Assembly: GCA_947488295.1 (NCBI GenBank)
Contig: CANKYU010000003.1
Location: 558,001 to 622,000, forward strand
Direction of reading: 5' to 3'
DNA: 64,000 nt
Origin: an uncultured Anderseniella sp.
Lineage (GTDB): Bacteria > Pseudomonadota > Alphaproteobacteria > Rhizobiales > Aestuariivirgaceae
How positions within the stretch are numbered: the stretch's first letter is position 1; every line of letters begins with the position of its first letter. Positions 1 through 8,039 of this stretch are shown one piece after another. Made by a program: the position numbers and the translations under genes. The notes beneath the pieces were generated by a model that was not told the DNA's origin, did not search any database, and was given only the letters and a program-made list of their open reading frames with translations.

Positions 1-1
1 C

Positions 2-1501
2 GGCGGGTATCCTTACCTGGGCTTTGTTGTCGGCTGGACCGGCGGCTATGTTCTGGTGAACTCGCTGATGGCGCCTTACCTGCGCAAGTTCGGCTGTTAC
101 ACGGTGCCGGACTTTATCGGAACGCGTTATGGCGGCAACACCGCCCGCTTCTGCGCGGTCGTTATCCTCGTGGTGGCCTCGTTCACCTATGTGACAGCGC
201 AGATCAACGCCACCGGCACCATCGCCGCGCGCGCTCTCGGCATTCCGTTCGAGGTTGGTGTGTGGTTCGGTATCGCCGGTATTTTGGTGTGCTCGATGCT
301 GGGTGGCATGCGCGGGGTGACCTGGACCCAGGTGGCACAATATATCGTGCTGATCATTGCCTATCTGGTACCTGTGATCTGGATGTCCAACGTGCAGGGC
401 TTTGGCCTGATCCCGCAATTCGGCTACGGTGACGCAGTCCAGCGAATTGCCGAACTGGAAACCACGCTTGGTGTCGGCACGGCTCCAACCGAGTCGTTTC
501 CCGGCCTGAAAGCACTCACCACGCTGCATAACTCACCACAAGGCGGTTATGATTCGTGGCGGTTCTTCACGCTGGCTCTGTGCATGATGGCCGGTACGGC
601 ATCTCTGCCGCACATCCTGATGCGCTACTTTACGACACCGTCGGTGCGTGCCGCCCGCAGGTCGGTTGGCTGGTCACTGTTGTTCATCTTCCTGCTCTAC
701 TTCACAGCACCGGCTCTGGCCACGCTGACCAAGTTGCAGCTTCTTGACCCGCAACTGGCAACCAGCATCATCGGCAAGTCAATCGCTGACGTGAACAATC
801 TGGAGTGGATCAAGAACTGGGATGCCGTTGGCATGCTCAAGGTCACCGATGGCAATGGTGATGGTATTCTGCAGATCAACGAGTTCTTCATGCGAAGCGG
901 CATCGTTGTTCTGGCAACACCTGAAATCGCCGGCCTGCCTTATGTGATCTCCGGACTGGTCGCCGCTGGCGGCATGGCGGCTGCCATGTCCACCGCCGAC
1001 GGCCTGCTGCTGGCGATCGCCAACGCCCTGTCACATGATCTGTACTACAAGATCATCGATCCGAAGGCAGACACCAAAAAGCGTCTGATGGCGGCTCGTG
1101 CCTTGCTGGTGTTGATCGGTGTGGCCGGCGCTTTGGTGGCATCGCTGAAGCTGACCGGGATTCTTGGCGCGGTGGCTTGGGCGTTCTGTTTTGCCTGTTC
1201 CGGCCTGTTCTTCCCGCTTGTGCTGGGAGTGTGGTGGAAACGGGCGAACCGGCAAGGTGCCATTGCCGGCATGGTGCTCGGTTTCCTGTCGGGAGCGCTG
1301 TACCTGATCTACATCCAGAACGGTGGTGGCCAGATTGCCGGTCTTGACGGCTTGCGGTTCGGCATCATCGGCATGCCGGTCAGCCTGATTGCCATGGTTG
1401 TCGTGTCGCTGATGACACCTGAACCCAGCAAGGAGATCCAGGACATGGTGGATCAGACACGGTTGCCGGGAGGCAAGACCGTGCTTGAGGGCGTCAAATA
1501 G
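2..1501 (+). CDS. Sodium:solute symporter, VC_2705 subfamily (5' end outside window)
   Basis: The reading frame is open from the first bases of the window, so this is the C-terminal 499 residues of a longer protein. It is a polytopic inner-membrane Na+/solute symporter of the SSS family, of the acetate/ActP-like VC_2705 branch. Typical segments are visible: a GWTGGYVLV helix, the APYLRKFG..TVPDFIGTRYG stretch, and a late GLVAAGGMAAAMSTADGLLLAIANALSHD segment interrupted here only for length. A hydrophilic insert with GDGILQINEFF lies before the ninth or tenth helix, as is usual in this branch. The substrate cannot be told from sequence; short-chain carboxylates are known for relatives. It ends in a strong terminator and is followed by a YggT-like gene. 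An internal GTG at 56 is not the true start because coding similarity continues upstream of it. Confidence 0.88.
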   Translation, partial: GGYPYLGFVVGWTGGYVLVNSLMAPYLRKFGCYTVPDFIGTRYGGNTARFCAVVILVVASFTYVTAQINATGTIAARALGIPFEVGVWFGIAGILVCSMLGGMRGVTWTQVAQYIVLIIAYLVPVIWMSNVQGFGLIPQFGYGDAVQRIAELETTLGVGTAPTESFPGLKALTTLHNSPQGGYDSWRFFTLALCMMAGTASLPHILMRYFTTPSVRAARRSVGWSLLFIFLLYFTAPALATLTKLQLLDPQLATSIIGKSIADVNNLEWIKNWDAVGMLKVTDGNGDGILQINEFFMRSGIVVLATPEIAGLPYVISGLVAAGGMAAAMSTADGLLLAIANALSHDLYYKIIDPKADTKKRLMAARALLVLIGVAGALVASLKLTGILGAVAWAFCFACSGLFFPLVLGVWWKRANRQGAIAGMVLGFLSGALYLIYIQNGGGQIAGLDGLRFGIIGMPVSLIAMVVVSLMTPEPSKEIQDMVDQTRLPGGKTVLEGVK

Positions 1502-1522
1502 CGCTTCGACCGCAGCATTGAG

Positions 1523-1551
1523 AGGCGGGACTGGAACAGTCCCGCCTTTTT
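1523..1551 (+). terminator. Rho-independent terminator after the symporter gene
   Basis: A 10-bp perfect stem (AGGCGGGACT at 1523-1532 with AGTCCCGCCT at 1538-1547) and a 5-nt loop are followed by a T run. It lies 22 bases after the symporter stop codon. Confidence 0.85.
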
Positions 1552-1581
1552 CACGTGTCTTGAAAAGGTAGTTTGGCTTGC

Positions 1582-1953
1582 ATGGAAAACAATCCGCTGG
1601 ATAGCTTTTCGCTCTGGATCGTGGTCGTTGACTACGCGCTTGGTGTTGTCATGTGGACGCTGATCGGGCGCGCTGCCATGAACATCTTTCTTGCAGAAGA
1701 CTCCGACTTCTTTTTCATGAAGGTGTTCGTGAAGTCCACAGACCCGATCATCAGGTTCTTCGCACCTGTCACGCCGGGCTTCCTGATCAAACCGCTGGTG
1801 CCGCTGTTCGTGGCCTGGTTCTTTTACATGGTCCGGTTTTACCTGATGCCGTGGCTGCTCGGTTACTCGGTCATGGGCATGCTGTCGTTTCCGCTGGAAG
1901 GCGAGATAGCGCGCATGCTCTACAGCCTTTTCACAGGCAATTCCGCCCCATGA
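1582..1953 (+). CDS. YggT-like small integral membrane protein
   Basis: A 123-residue hydrophobic protein with two to three predicted membrane segments (roughly residues 10-30 and 70-105). The section DPIIRFFAPVTPGFLIKPLV resembles the loop and helix of the YggT family, in which a DP..R....P motif precedes the second helix pair. YggT proteins are small inner-membrane proteins of poorly known function, linked to osmotic tolerance or envelope organisation. It sits directly behind the VC_2705 symporter but beyond its terminator, so it is probably read from its own promoter. I chose ATG 1582; a TTG at 1573 is also possible because AGG at 1566-1568 is closer to it. It is convergent with xsc. Confidence 0.65.
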   Translation: MENNPLDSFSLWIVVVDYALGVVMWTLIGRAAMNIFLAEDSDFFFMKVFVKSTDPIIRFFAPVTPGFLIKPLVPLFVAWFFYMVRFYLMPWLLGYSVMGMLSFPLEGEIARMLYSLFTGNSAP

Positions 1954-1970
1954 GCTATGGTTGCGGATGC

Positions 1971-2008
1971 AAAAAAGCAGCCCGCGTTCAGTAAGGAACG
2001 CGGGCTGC
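1971..2008 (-). terminator. Terminator for xsc, between convergent genes
   Basis: A 12-bp perfect inverted repeat (1977-1988 with 1997-2008, GCAGCCCGCGTT) has an 8-nt loop. The A6 run at 1971-1976 becomes a U run on the minus strand, so it terminates leftward xsc transcription. Confidence 0.85.
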
Positions 2009-2044
2009 CGATAACAGGTGTAGATGCCGTCACAGTTTAAGGGG

Positions 2045-3826
2045 TCACACCCGAGACTGCTGCGGACGCATGTCCTTCGGATCAATACCTGCAACAGAAA
2101 CAGGTTTCTTCATGGCGTCGCGGCGGAAAGGCTCGCCCAGTTCCTGGTTCAGGACGCATTCGATGAATACCGTTTCACCGCGTTTCATCTGGCCTTCAAT
2201 CGCATCTTCCAGTGCCGCTGACAACTCATCCATGGTTGTGACCTGGACACCCTTGAGACCGCAGCCTTCCGCAATCTTGGCATATTCAACGCCAAGGTTC
2301 AGTTCGGTGCCGACAAAGTTGTCGTCGAACCACAGGGTCGTGTTGCGCTTTTCCGCGCCCCACTGGTAGTTGCGGAAGATCACCATGGTGATCGGCGGCC
2401 AGTCATTACGCCCGCATGCCGTCATCTCGTTCATCGAGATGCCGAACGCGCCATCACCGGCAAAGCCGACGACCGGTGTATCCGGGCAACCGATCTTGGC
2501 GCCCAGAATGGCCGGGAAGCCGTAACCGCACGGGCCGAACAGGCCCGGAGCCAGGTATTTGCGACCCTTTTCAAATGTCGGATAGGCGTTACCGATGGCG
2601 CAGTTATTGCCGATGTCGGAAGAAATGATGGCTTCCTTCGGCAGAACCTTCTGAATGGCACGCCATGCCATGCGCGGGCTCATCCGCTCAGGTTCGCGGC
2701 CACGGGCGCGTTCGTTCCAGTTGGTGCCCGGATCATCATCTTCATGATCCATGGACGACAACTGCTGCAGCCAGGCAGACTTGCTCTGGTGGACCAGGGC
2801 TTCACGGTCTTCACGTCCGGCATTGCCGGCTGTTGGAGCCAGGCGATCCAGCAATTGTTCTGCAACTGCCTTGGCATCGCCCTGAATTGCAACGGTGACC
2901 TTCTTGGTCAGGCCGATGCGGTCCGAGTTAATGTCGACCTGAATGATCTTGGCGTCTTTCGGCCAGTAGTCGATGCCGTAGCCCGGCAGGGTCGAGAACG
3001 GGTTGAGACGGGTGCCCAGTGCCAGCACCACGTCGGCCTTGGCGATCAGTTCCATGGCGGCCTTGGAGCCATTGTAGCCGAGTGGGCCGACGGACAGCTT
3101 GTGCGATCCGGGGAAAGCGTCATTGTGCTGGTAGCCACAGCAAACCGGCGCGGACAGTTTTTCAGCCAGCGCGGCAGAGGCCGGAATGGCACCACCGATA
3201 ACAACGCCGGCACCGTTCAGAATGACCGGGAACTTGGCTTCCGACAGAAGTTTGGCGGCATCATTGATTGCCTGCTCGCCGCCGCTTGGCAGTTCAAGGC
3301 GAACGATCTGCGGCAGCTCGATGTCGATCACCTGCGTCCAGTAATCGCGAGGGATATTGATCTGTGCAGGCCCGCACTGGCGGAATGCCTGTTCAATCAC
3401 CCGGTTGAGAACTTCCACCATGCGCGACGGATCGCGAACTTCTTCCTGGTAGCAAACCATGTCTTCAAACAGCTTCATCTGTTCGATTTCCTGGAAACCG
3501 CCCTGACCGATGGTCTTGTTGGCAGCCTGCGGGGTCACCAGCAACAATGGCGTATGGTTCCAGTAAGCGGTTTTGACAGGAGTGACGAAGTTGGTGATGC
3601 CCGGACCGTTCTGGGCAATCATCATTGACATCTTGCCGGTGGCGCGCGTGTAACCGTCTGCGCTCATGCCGGCATTGCATTCATGCGCGCAATCCCAGAA
3701 TTTGATACCTGCCTTGGGAAACAGATCCGAAATAGCCATCATGGCCGAACCGATAATGCCGAATGCATGTTCGATACCATGCATCTGCAGGACTTTTACA
3801 AATGCTTCTTCTGTCGTCATCTTCAT
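2045..3826 (-). CDS. xsc: Sulfoacetaldehyde acetyltransferase
   Basis: A ThDP-dependent cytoplasmic enzyme that converts sulfoacetaldehyde plus phosphate to acetyl phosphate and sulfite, the desulfonating step of taurine and other C2-sulfonate degradation. The 593-residue length fits Xsc. The order is the N-terminal PYR domain with the catalytic-type region around EC-NAGMSADGYTRATGK, a central domain, and the C-terminal PP domain with the ThDP/Mg motif GDGAFGISMNEM followed by RNYQWGAEKRN, which is characteristic of Xsc rather than acetolactate synthase. No pta gene lies next to it, so acetyl phosphate must be handled elsewhere. A SoeABC-like operon at 13.7 kb and a TauABC-like transporter at 52 kb in the same window fit the pathway. 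I saw no clear TauR-type site (CTGGAC repeats) upstream. Confidence 0.93.
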   Translation of the reverse strand: MKMTTEEAFVKVLQMHGIEHAFGIIGSAMMAISDLFPKAGIKFWDCAHECNAGMSADGYTRATGKMSMMIAQNGPGITNFVTPVKTAYWNHTPLLLVTPQAANKTIGQGGFQEIEQMKLFEDMVCYQEEVRDPSRMVEVLNRVIEQAFRQCGPAQINIPRDYWTQVIDIELPQIVRLELPSGGEQAINDAAKLLSEAKFPVILNGAGVVIGGAIPASAALAEKLSAPVCCGYQHNDAFPGSHKLSVGPLGYNGSKAAMELIAKADVVLALGTRLNPFSTLPGYGIDYWPKDAKIIQVDINSDRIGLTKKVTVAIQGDAKAVAEQLLDRLAPTAGNAGREDREALVHQSKSAWLQQLSSMDHEDDDPGTNWNERARGREPERMSPRMAWRAIQKVLPKEAIISSDIGNNCAIGNAYPTFEKGRKYLAPGLFGPCGYGFPAILGAKIGCPDTPVVGFAGDGAFGISMNEMTACGRNDWPPITMVIFRNYQWGAEKRNTTLWFDDNFVGTELNLGVEYAKIAEGCGLKGVQVTTMDELSAALEDAIEGQMKRGETVFIECVLNQELGEPFRRDAMKKPVSVAGIDPKDMRPQQSRV

Positions 3827-3989
3827 TGGAAACTACCTCTCCTTTGTTGCCGGGATAACGCGCGCGTCATCACGGGCAATCAATCAACCCGTGGAGGGTG
3901 TTCTAGTGCGGCTTTGTGGTGCCAGCCAGTGCCAGATTCACCAAAGGTAATGGACAGATGTTATTTTTTGAGAAAATTAGTCTCAATAA

Positions 3990-4718
3990 TTAAGTGATTT
4001 CGCGATCCGGTATGCCTTTACGCTTTTCGCTGCCGCGAATCCATGTGTCATCACGGGCGAGGAAGTCTCTCAGCATCTTGCCAGGCTCTGGTTTGAAACG
4101 GTCTTCGGCAACTTCAAACCGGCCGATCCGGTCCAGCCGGAACGTCCGGAAGTCGTTGCGGAGCTCGCACCAGCCGGCCATCAGCCAAACGGGGCCGAAA
4201 AAGGCCAGCGACAGCGGACGAATCTGCCTGTTTGTCGGATCACCCTGAGCATCTTCATAACCAATAGTCACTTTTCGGTTCTCACGCAGGGCGTTGCGCA
4301 ACTCTCCCAGTTCAAACTTGAGCGGAGCCATAAAGTGTTCGGACGGTGCCAGCAGGGCCGTATTGGTCATGTAGGTTCGAAGCGCTTCCGGCAGAACCGC
4401 CTCGACCTTGGCAATAACGTCCGTGGCGGCGTCCGCCAGTTCCTTGTCGGCCCAGGACTGCACGATACGCGCGCCCAGCACCAGTGCTTCGATTTCTGTT
4501 TCCTTGAACATAAGTGGTGGCAGGTCATAACCCGCGCGCAGTACATAGCCGATCCCGGCTTCACCCTCGATCGGCACACCGGATGTCATCAGATCCTGAA
4601 TGTCTCGATAGATGGTGCGTTCCGAAACCTCGAAATTTTCTGCCAGATCGCGCGCCCGCGTCAGCGGCTGACGGCGCATGAACTGGATGATCTCGAACAG
4701 TCTGTCGGCACGGCGCAT
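3990..4718 (-). CDS. YafY-type HTH/WYL-domain transcriptional regulator
   Basis: A 242-residue DNA-binding protein. Residues 1-60 form a DeoR/HTH_11 winged helix (RRADRLFEIIQFMRR..TRARDLAENFEVSERTIYRDI), and residues 130-225 form a WYL-type sensor domain (IRPLSLAFFGPVWLMAGWCE, then FRTFRLDRIGRFEV). WYL regulators bind ligands or nucleic acid and act as repressors or activators. It is divergent from the DUF1127 gene, and two near-identical palindromes lie in the 150-bp intergenic region, which suggests autoregulation and control of the small gene. The regulated ligand is unknown. Confidence 0.85.
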   Translation of the reverse strand: MRRADRLFEIIQFMRRQPLTRARDLAENFEVSERTIYRDIQDLMTSGVPIEGEAGIGYVLRAGYDLPPLMFKETEIEALVLGARIVQSWADKELADAATDVIAKVEAVLPEALRTYMTNTALLAPSEHFMAPLKFELGELRNALRENRKVTIGYEDAQGDPTNRQIRPLSLAFFGPVWLMAGWCELRNDFRTFRLDRIGRFEVAEDRFKPEPGKMLRDFLARDDTWIRGSEKRKGIPDREIT

Positions 4719-4768
4719 GGAACCTGGGATCTCCTTGTTATCGATAAATGACAGCTAGCATAAGCCTA

Positions 4769-4786
4769 CTGACATCATGCTGTCAG
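4769..4786. promoter_or_regulatory. Palindromic operator 1 (CTGACA-N6-TGTCAG)
   Basis: The sequence CTGACATCATGCTGTCAG is a perfect inverted repeat with a 6-nt spacer. It lies between the divergent YafY-type regulator and DUF1127 genes, and a partial half-site TGACAG occurs at 4749-4754. Binding by the neighbouring WYL regulator is inferred. Confidence 0.7.
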
Positions 4787-4799
4787 GAGTGCTCGCCAC

Positions 4800-4823
4800 C
4801 TGCTGACAATATGCTGTCAGCAG
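4800..4823. promoter_or_regulatory. Palindromic operator 2 (extended)
   Basis: The core CTGACAATATGCTGTCAG (4803-4820) repeats operator 1. It is extended by CTG on the left and CAG on the right to 9-bp perfect arms. The centres of the two operators are 34 bp apart, about three helical turns, which fits cooperative binding on one face of the DNA. Confidence 0.75.
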
Positions 4824-4868
4824 GGGTGGTTCATGGTGGTTTTCAGAAAACAAGAAGGAGAACTGAAA

Positions 4869-5123
4869 ATGACCACCACAACCCATACCAACCGCACCGC
4901 TGACGCAACTGCCCCAAAACAGCGTCACTGGATTGTTGACATTCTCGGCGCTGTCTCACGGCTGGTCCGTCACCGCCGGGAAACAGCGCAGTTGCTGGAG
5001 ATGGATGATCACAAGCTCGCCGATATAGGCTTGTCGCGCTCGGATGTGATCCATGCGCTCAATGGCTCTTTGTTGCATGATCCGACCCGTGAACTGTCAC
5101 GTCTTGCCCGTCCCAGAAACTAA
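4869..5123 (+). CDS. DUF1127 small protein
   Basis: An 84-residue protein whose second half matches the DUF1127 (YjiS-like) pattern: a basic helix, then RHRRETAQLLEMDDHKLADIGLSRSDV. Short DUF1127 proteins are RNA-binding or regulatory factors in alphaproteobacteria, for example in phosphate and carbon homeostasis. The ATG at 4869 is preceded by AAGGAG at 4856-4861. An upstream in-frame ATG at 4833 lacks a good ribosome-binding site. It lies just downstream of the two palindromic operators and divergent from the WYL regulator, so it is probably its target. Confidence 0.8.
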   Translation: MTTTTHTNRTADATAPKQRHWIVDILGAVSRLVRHRRETAQLLEMDDHKLADIGLSRSDVIHALNGSLLHDPTRELSRLARPRN

Positions 5124-5310
5124 GCCAGCACGGGTTTGGTATCCCCTGATACTTCTTTACACGCGTCTTCACATGCCGGTCCGCCTCGTTCACACGCAGG
5201 TGATCGGCATGTGATCATTTGCACATTCTGCGGGTGGTCATGCGGCTAGTTTGCATTTCAACGATGGCCGGAACAGCCGGTCACAAAACAAGAAGAAGGA
5301 AAAAGAAGTC

Positions 5311-5655
5311 ATGATCAACAAGACCAACCTGATGGCAGTGGCGATAGTAGCAGCTGCCGCATTTGCCGCCGTACCATCGGCCAACGCATCCGTTGTCGGC
5401 GGCATGTCATCCGCAGCCGCAGCTGCCACCACAACGTCTGCTGCACCTGCGGCAAAGACCGGCATTGTCCTGGTCGGCGGCAAGCATCGTCATGGTCGCC
5501 GCTGGCGTCATGGATGGGGTTGGGGCCACGGCTACGGCTGGGGTCACGGCCACGGTTTCCGCAATTGCCACTGGCTGAAGCGGAAAGCCCGTCGCACCGG
5601 TCGTCGCTACTGGTGGAACCGGTACTACAACTGCCGCGACAGGTTCTTCTACTAA
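5311..5655 (+). CDS. Small secreted His/Gly/Trp/Arg-rich protein
   Basis: A 114-residue protein with a signal peptide (MINKTNLMAVAIVAAAAFAA, cleavage probably after ANA) and an Ala/Thr-rich linker. A strongly basic section follows, rich in His, Gly and Trp (repeats of W-G-H-G-Y/H), and then paired Cys in a C-terminal KARRTGRRYWWNRYYNCRDR segment. It probably sits in the periplasm or envelope. I do not recognise a named family. Two other small secreted cationic proteins of the same general make-up lie at 25639 and 35989. ATG 5311 follows an AGAAGGAAAAAGAAG purine run, and an upstream in-frame start at 5251 would hide the signal peptide. Confidence 0.6.
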   Translation: MINKTNLMAVAIVAAAAFAAVPSANASVVGGMSSAAAAATTTSAAPAAKTGIVLVGGKHRHGRRWRHGWGWGHGYGWGHGHGFRNCHWLKRKARRTGRRYWWNRYYNCRDRFFY

Positions 5656-5685
5656 TCGCGCTAGAGAGCAATCTCTGAAAACGAA

Positions 5686-5725
5686 GAAGGCAGCCGGAGC
5701 AATCCGCGCTGCCTTCGACGTTTTT
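5686..5725. terminator. Terminator between the small secreted protein and ald
   Basis: A 9-bp stem GAAGGCAGC/GCTGCCTTC (5686-5694 with 5708-5716) is followed on the plus strand by TTTTT at 5721-5725. On the minus strand the continuation reads TTCGTTTTC, so it may act in both directions between these convergent genes. Confidence 0.65.
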
Positions 5726-5748
5726 CAATATAGCGCGTATTGCCTGTG

Positions 5749-6867
5749 CTACAGGCGCACCGCTTCTTCCGGTGCCATGAACGGGTAGCCCAGATCATCG
5801 GCAACCGCCTTGTAGGTCACGTGGCCGGCATGCACATTCAGTCCGGCCATCAGGTGCTTGTTCTCAGTCAGTGCCTTGCGCCATCCGCGATTTGCAATCT
5901 GCAGAATGAACGGCAGCGTCGCATTGTTGAGTGCATAGGTTGATGTCTTCGGCACACCGCCGGGCATGTTGGCGACGCAATAGTGAATGACGTCGTCGAC
6001 CACATACACCGGATTGTCGTGGGTGGTGGCCTTTGAGGTTTCTGCGCTGCCGCCCTGGTCAATTGCCACATCGACGATAACCGAGCCAGCCTTCATGGTT
6101 TTCAGGATGTCCCGGGTAATCAGCTTCGGTGCCGCGGCACCCGGGATCAGGACGCCGCTGACAACCAGGTCTGCTTCGGAACAGTGCCGCTCTATGGCAT
6201 CCTTGGTTGAATAAACCGTGTTGAGCGGACGGTCGAACTGTGCCCACAACGACCGGAGCACATCGACATTCCTGTCTATCACCCAGACGTCGGCGCCCAT
6301 GCCAAGTGCGATATGTGCGGCATGACGGCCGACCATGCCCCCGCCGATGATCACCACCTTGGCCGGGTCGACGCCGGGCACGCCCCCCAACAACAACCCG
6401 TGTCCGCCGTGGGCTTTTTCCAGATAGTAGGCACCTGCCTGAATGGACAGTCTTCCCGCAACCTCCGACATGGGCGCCAGCAGGGGCAGGCCGCCGGTCG
6501 GGCTGGTCACGGTTTCATAGGCAATGCAGGTGGCTTTGGATTTCACCAGATCCCTGGTCTGGGGGGCATCGGGGGCCAGGTGAAGATAGGTGAACAGGAT
6601 CTGGCCTTCACGCAGCATTTTGCGCTCACTCGCCTGTGGTTCCTTGACCTTTACGATCATTTCGGCCTTGGCAAAGATCTCCGCTGCTGTCTTGACGACC
6701 TTGGCGCCCGCCTTGCGGTAGGAGGTGTCATCCATGCCGATGCCGACGCCGCAGTCGGTTTCAACCATCACCTTGTGGCCGGCCTCGACCACCTCGCGAA
6801 CCGAGGTTGGTGTCATGCCAACCCGGAATTCCTTGTTCTTTATTTCCTTTGGTACACCGACCAGCAT
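5749..6867 (-). CDS. ald: Alanine dehydrogenase
   Basis: A 372-residue NAD-dependent oxidative deaminase of L-alanine to pyruvate and ammonia. The N-terminal catalytic domain starts MLVGVPKEIKNKEFRVGMTP. The active-site KVKEP motif lies near residue 74. The Rossmann motif VVIIGGGMVGRHAA lies near residues 167-180 and is preceded by the family-specific EKAHGGHGLLLGGVPGV. The start is ATG 6867, behind AGGAGG; a longer frame to 6948 adds 27 residues with no family support. It is divergent from an Lrp-type gene that carries a frameshift. In sulfonate users Ald regenerates pyruvate for taurine:pyruvate aminotransferase, so a link with xsc is possible but not shown here. Confidence 0.95.
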   Translation of the reverse strand: MLVGVPKEIKNKEFRVGMTPTSVREVVEAGHKVMVETDCGVGIGMDDTSYRKAGAKVVKTAAEIFAKAEMIVKVKEPQASERKMLREGQILFTYLHLAPDAPQTRDLVKSKATCIAYETVTSPTGGLPLLAPMSEVAGRLSIQAGAYYLEKAHGGHGLLLGGVPGVDPAKVVIIGGGMVGRHAAHIALGMGADVWVIDRNVDVLRSLWAQFDRPLNTVYSTKDAIERHCSEADLVVSGVLIPGAAAPKLITRDILKTMKAGSVIVDVAIDQGGSAETSKATTHDNPVYVVDDVIHYCVANMPGGVPKTSTYALNNATLPFILQIANRGWRKALTENKHLMAGLNVHAGHVTYKAVADDLGYPFMAPEEAVRL

Positions 6868-7007
6868 CGCCGTTTCCTCCTGATGTCGCATTGTCCGGCT
6901 TGTTTTCCCACTCAAGGATACATCTCTTGTGATGGAATTTATTATCAAATATTCTGAGTTTAACGAGTATTGCCGGATAAATTTTCACTAACAACGGATT
7001 TTGTAGA

Positions 7008-7474
7008 ATGAATGTCGCTGATCTGGATAAAGCCGATCGCCGTCTCCTCAGGGAGCTGCAGTCCAACAGCTCGCGTTCGGTAGCTGAGCTGGCCGACCTG
7101 GTCAACCTGTCAGCCTCGTCGTGTCACCGCCGCATAAAGCTGTTGGAGGAGCGCGGCATGATCAGCGGCTATGGTGCGCTGCTGGGTCGGGAGAAGCTTG
7201 GGCTCAGCATCGAGTTCTTCGTGGAGATTTCCCTGGTGGCGCAAACCGAGGACAACCTTGAGGCTTTCGAAAACGCCGTGCGCCGGCTGCCCGATATTCT
7301 CGAATGTCATCTCATGGGGGGCAGTATGACTACCTGCTGCGCATCGCCGTCTCCAGTGCGGCAGACTATGAGCGCATCCATCGCCGGGCGATAACCCGGC
7401 TGCCGGGCGTGGCGCGCATCCAGTCGTCACTCGCGCTCAGGACTGTGAAACCATGGACCGGGCTGCCTGTTTGA
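7008..7474 (+). pseudogene. Lrp/AsnC-family regulator with a single-base frameshift
   Basis: The first 105 codons read as a normal Lrp/AsnC protein: an HTH with LDKADRRLLRELQSNSSRSVAEL, then LSASSCHRRIKLLEERGMI and the start of the RAM domain. At the G run 7316-7321 the frame is lost and the protein would end early at 7394. Shifting frame there restores the rest of the family sequence (QYDYLLRIAVSSAADYERIH, then TRLPGVARIQSSLALRTVK) to a TGA at 7472-7474, giving the usual length of about 156 residues. One missing G in a six-G tract explains it. It may be a real mutation, slippage or an assembly error. It is divergent from ald, which such regulators typically control. Confidence 0.85.
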
Positions 7475-7602
7475 CCCGTGGGGGCAAATAGTGCGGCTGA
7501 ATTTGATCTCGGTCATCTTGTTGACATGCAAACCCGGTTATCTTTGTACTTACGGAAGCCGGGGGGCAACTTGAGTTTTACAAAAATCATCAGGAGGCCC
7601 TA

Positions 7603-8022
7603 ATGAAACAGAAAACCACCACATCATCCGCCCCTCAGGCTGCAGTTGATGCAGCAGGTGAGCTACCCAGGACAGCCATGGATTTTGCCGGCCGCTACAG
7701 TGCCGATGCGATCAAGACACTGAGCAGTTGCCAGGGCAAGTACGCTGCGTTCATGAAGCAGCGCCTGTCGGAGGACTTTGCCATGCCGCAACGTCTGTCC
7801 GGTTGCAAGTCACCCATGGAAATCATGGACGTTTGGGCCGATTTTTATTCCACGGCGATGAACGATTACATGGGTCATGCCCGCAACCTGGCTGAAACCG
7901 GTACCGAGGCAGTTGAAGAGTTTGTGCGCGAGGTTGAAGTGGAAGCCGAAGAGATGGCGGAGACCACCAGCAAGGTACTCAAGGCGGCCAATGCAAACGA
8001 CGACGGCACCAAGGCTGCCTGA
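7603..8022 (+). CDS. Phasin-family protein
   Basis: A 139-residue, mostly helical acidic protein. It matches the phasin pattern: a central amphipathic region with YSADAIKTLSSCQGKYAAFM, then a section around MEIMDVWADFYSTAMNDYMG, and an Ala/Glu-rich C-terminal helix. Phasins coat polyhydroxyalkanoate granules and regulate their number and size. No other PHA gene is in the window. ATG 7603 follows CAGGAGG. It stands alone, convergent with the class IV aminotransferase gene. Confidence 0.8.
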   Translation: MKQKTTTSSAPQAAVDAAGELPRTAMDFAGRYSADAIKTLSSCQGKYAAFMKQRLSEDFAMPQRLSGCKSPMEIMDVWADFYSTAMNDYMGHARNLAETGTEAVEEFVREVEVEAEEMAETTSKVLKAANANDDGTKAA

Positions 8023-8039
8023 CTGAACACCTTAAGAAT

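Noticed and set aside
2744..3628. 294-codon open frame on the plus strand
   Set aside because: It lies wholly antisense to xsc and has no family features; a shadow of strong codon bias.
3968..3986. TTGAGA/TCTCAA hairpin near the end of the WYL regulator gene
   Set aside because: The T run is on the wrong side for a terminator of the leftward gene, and the stem is short.
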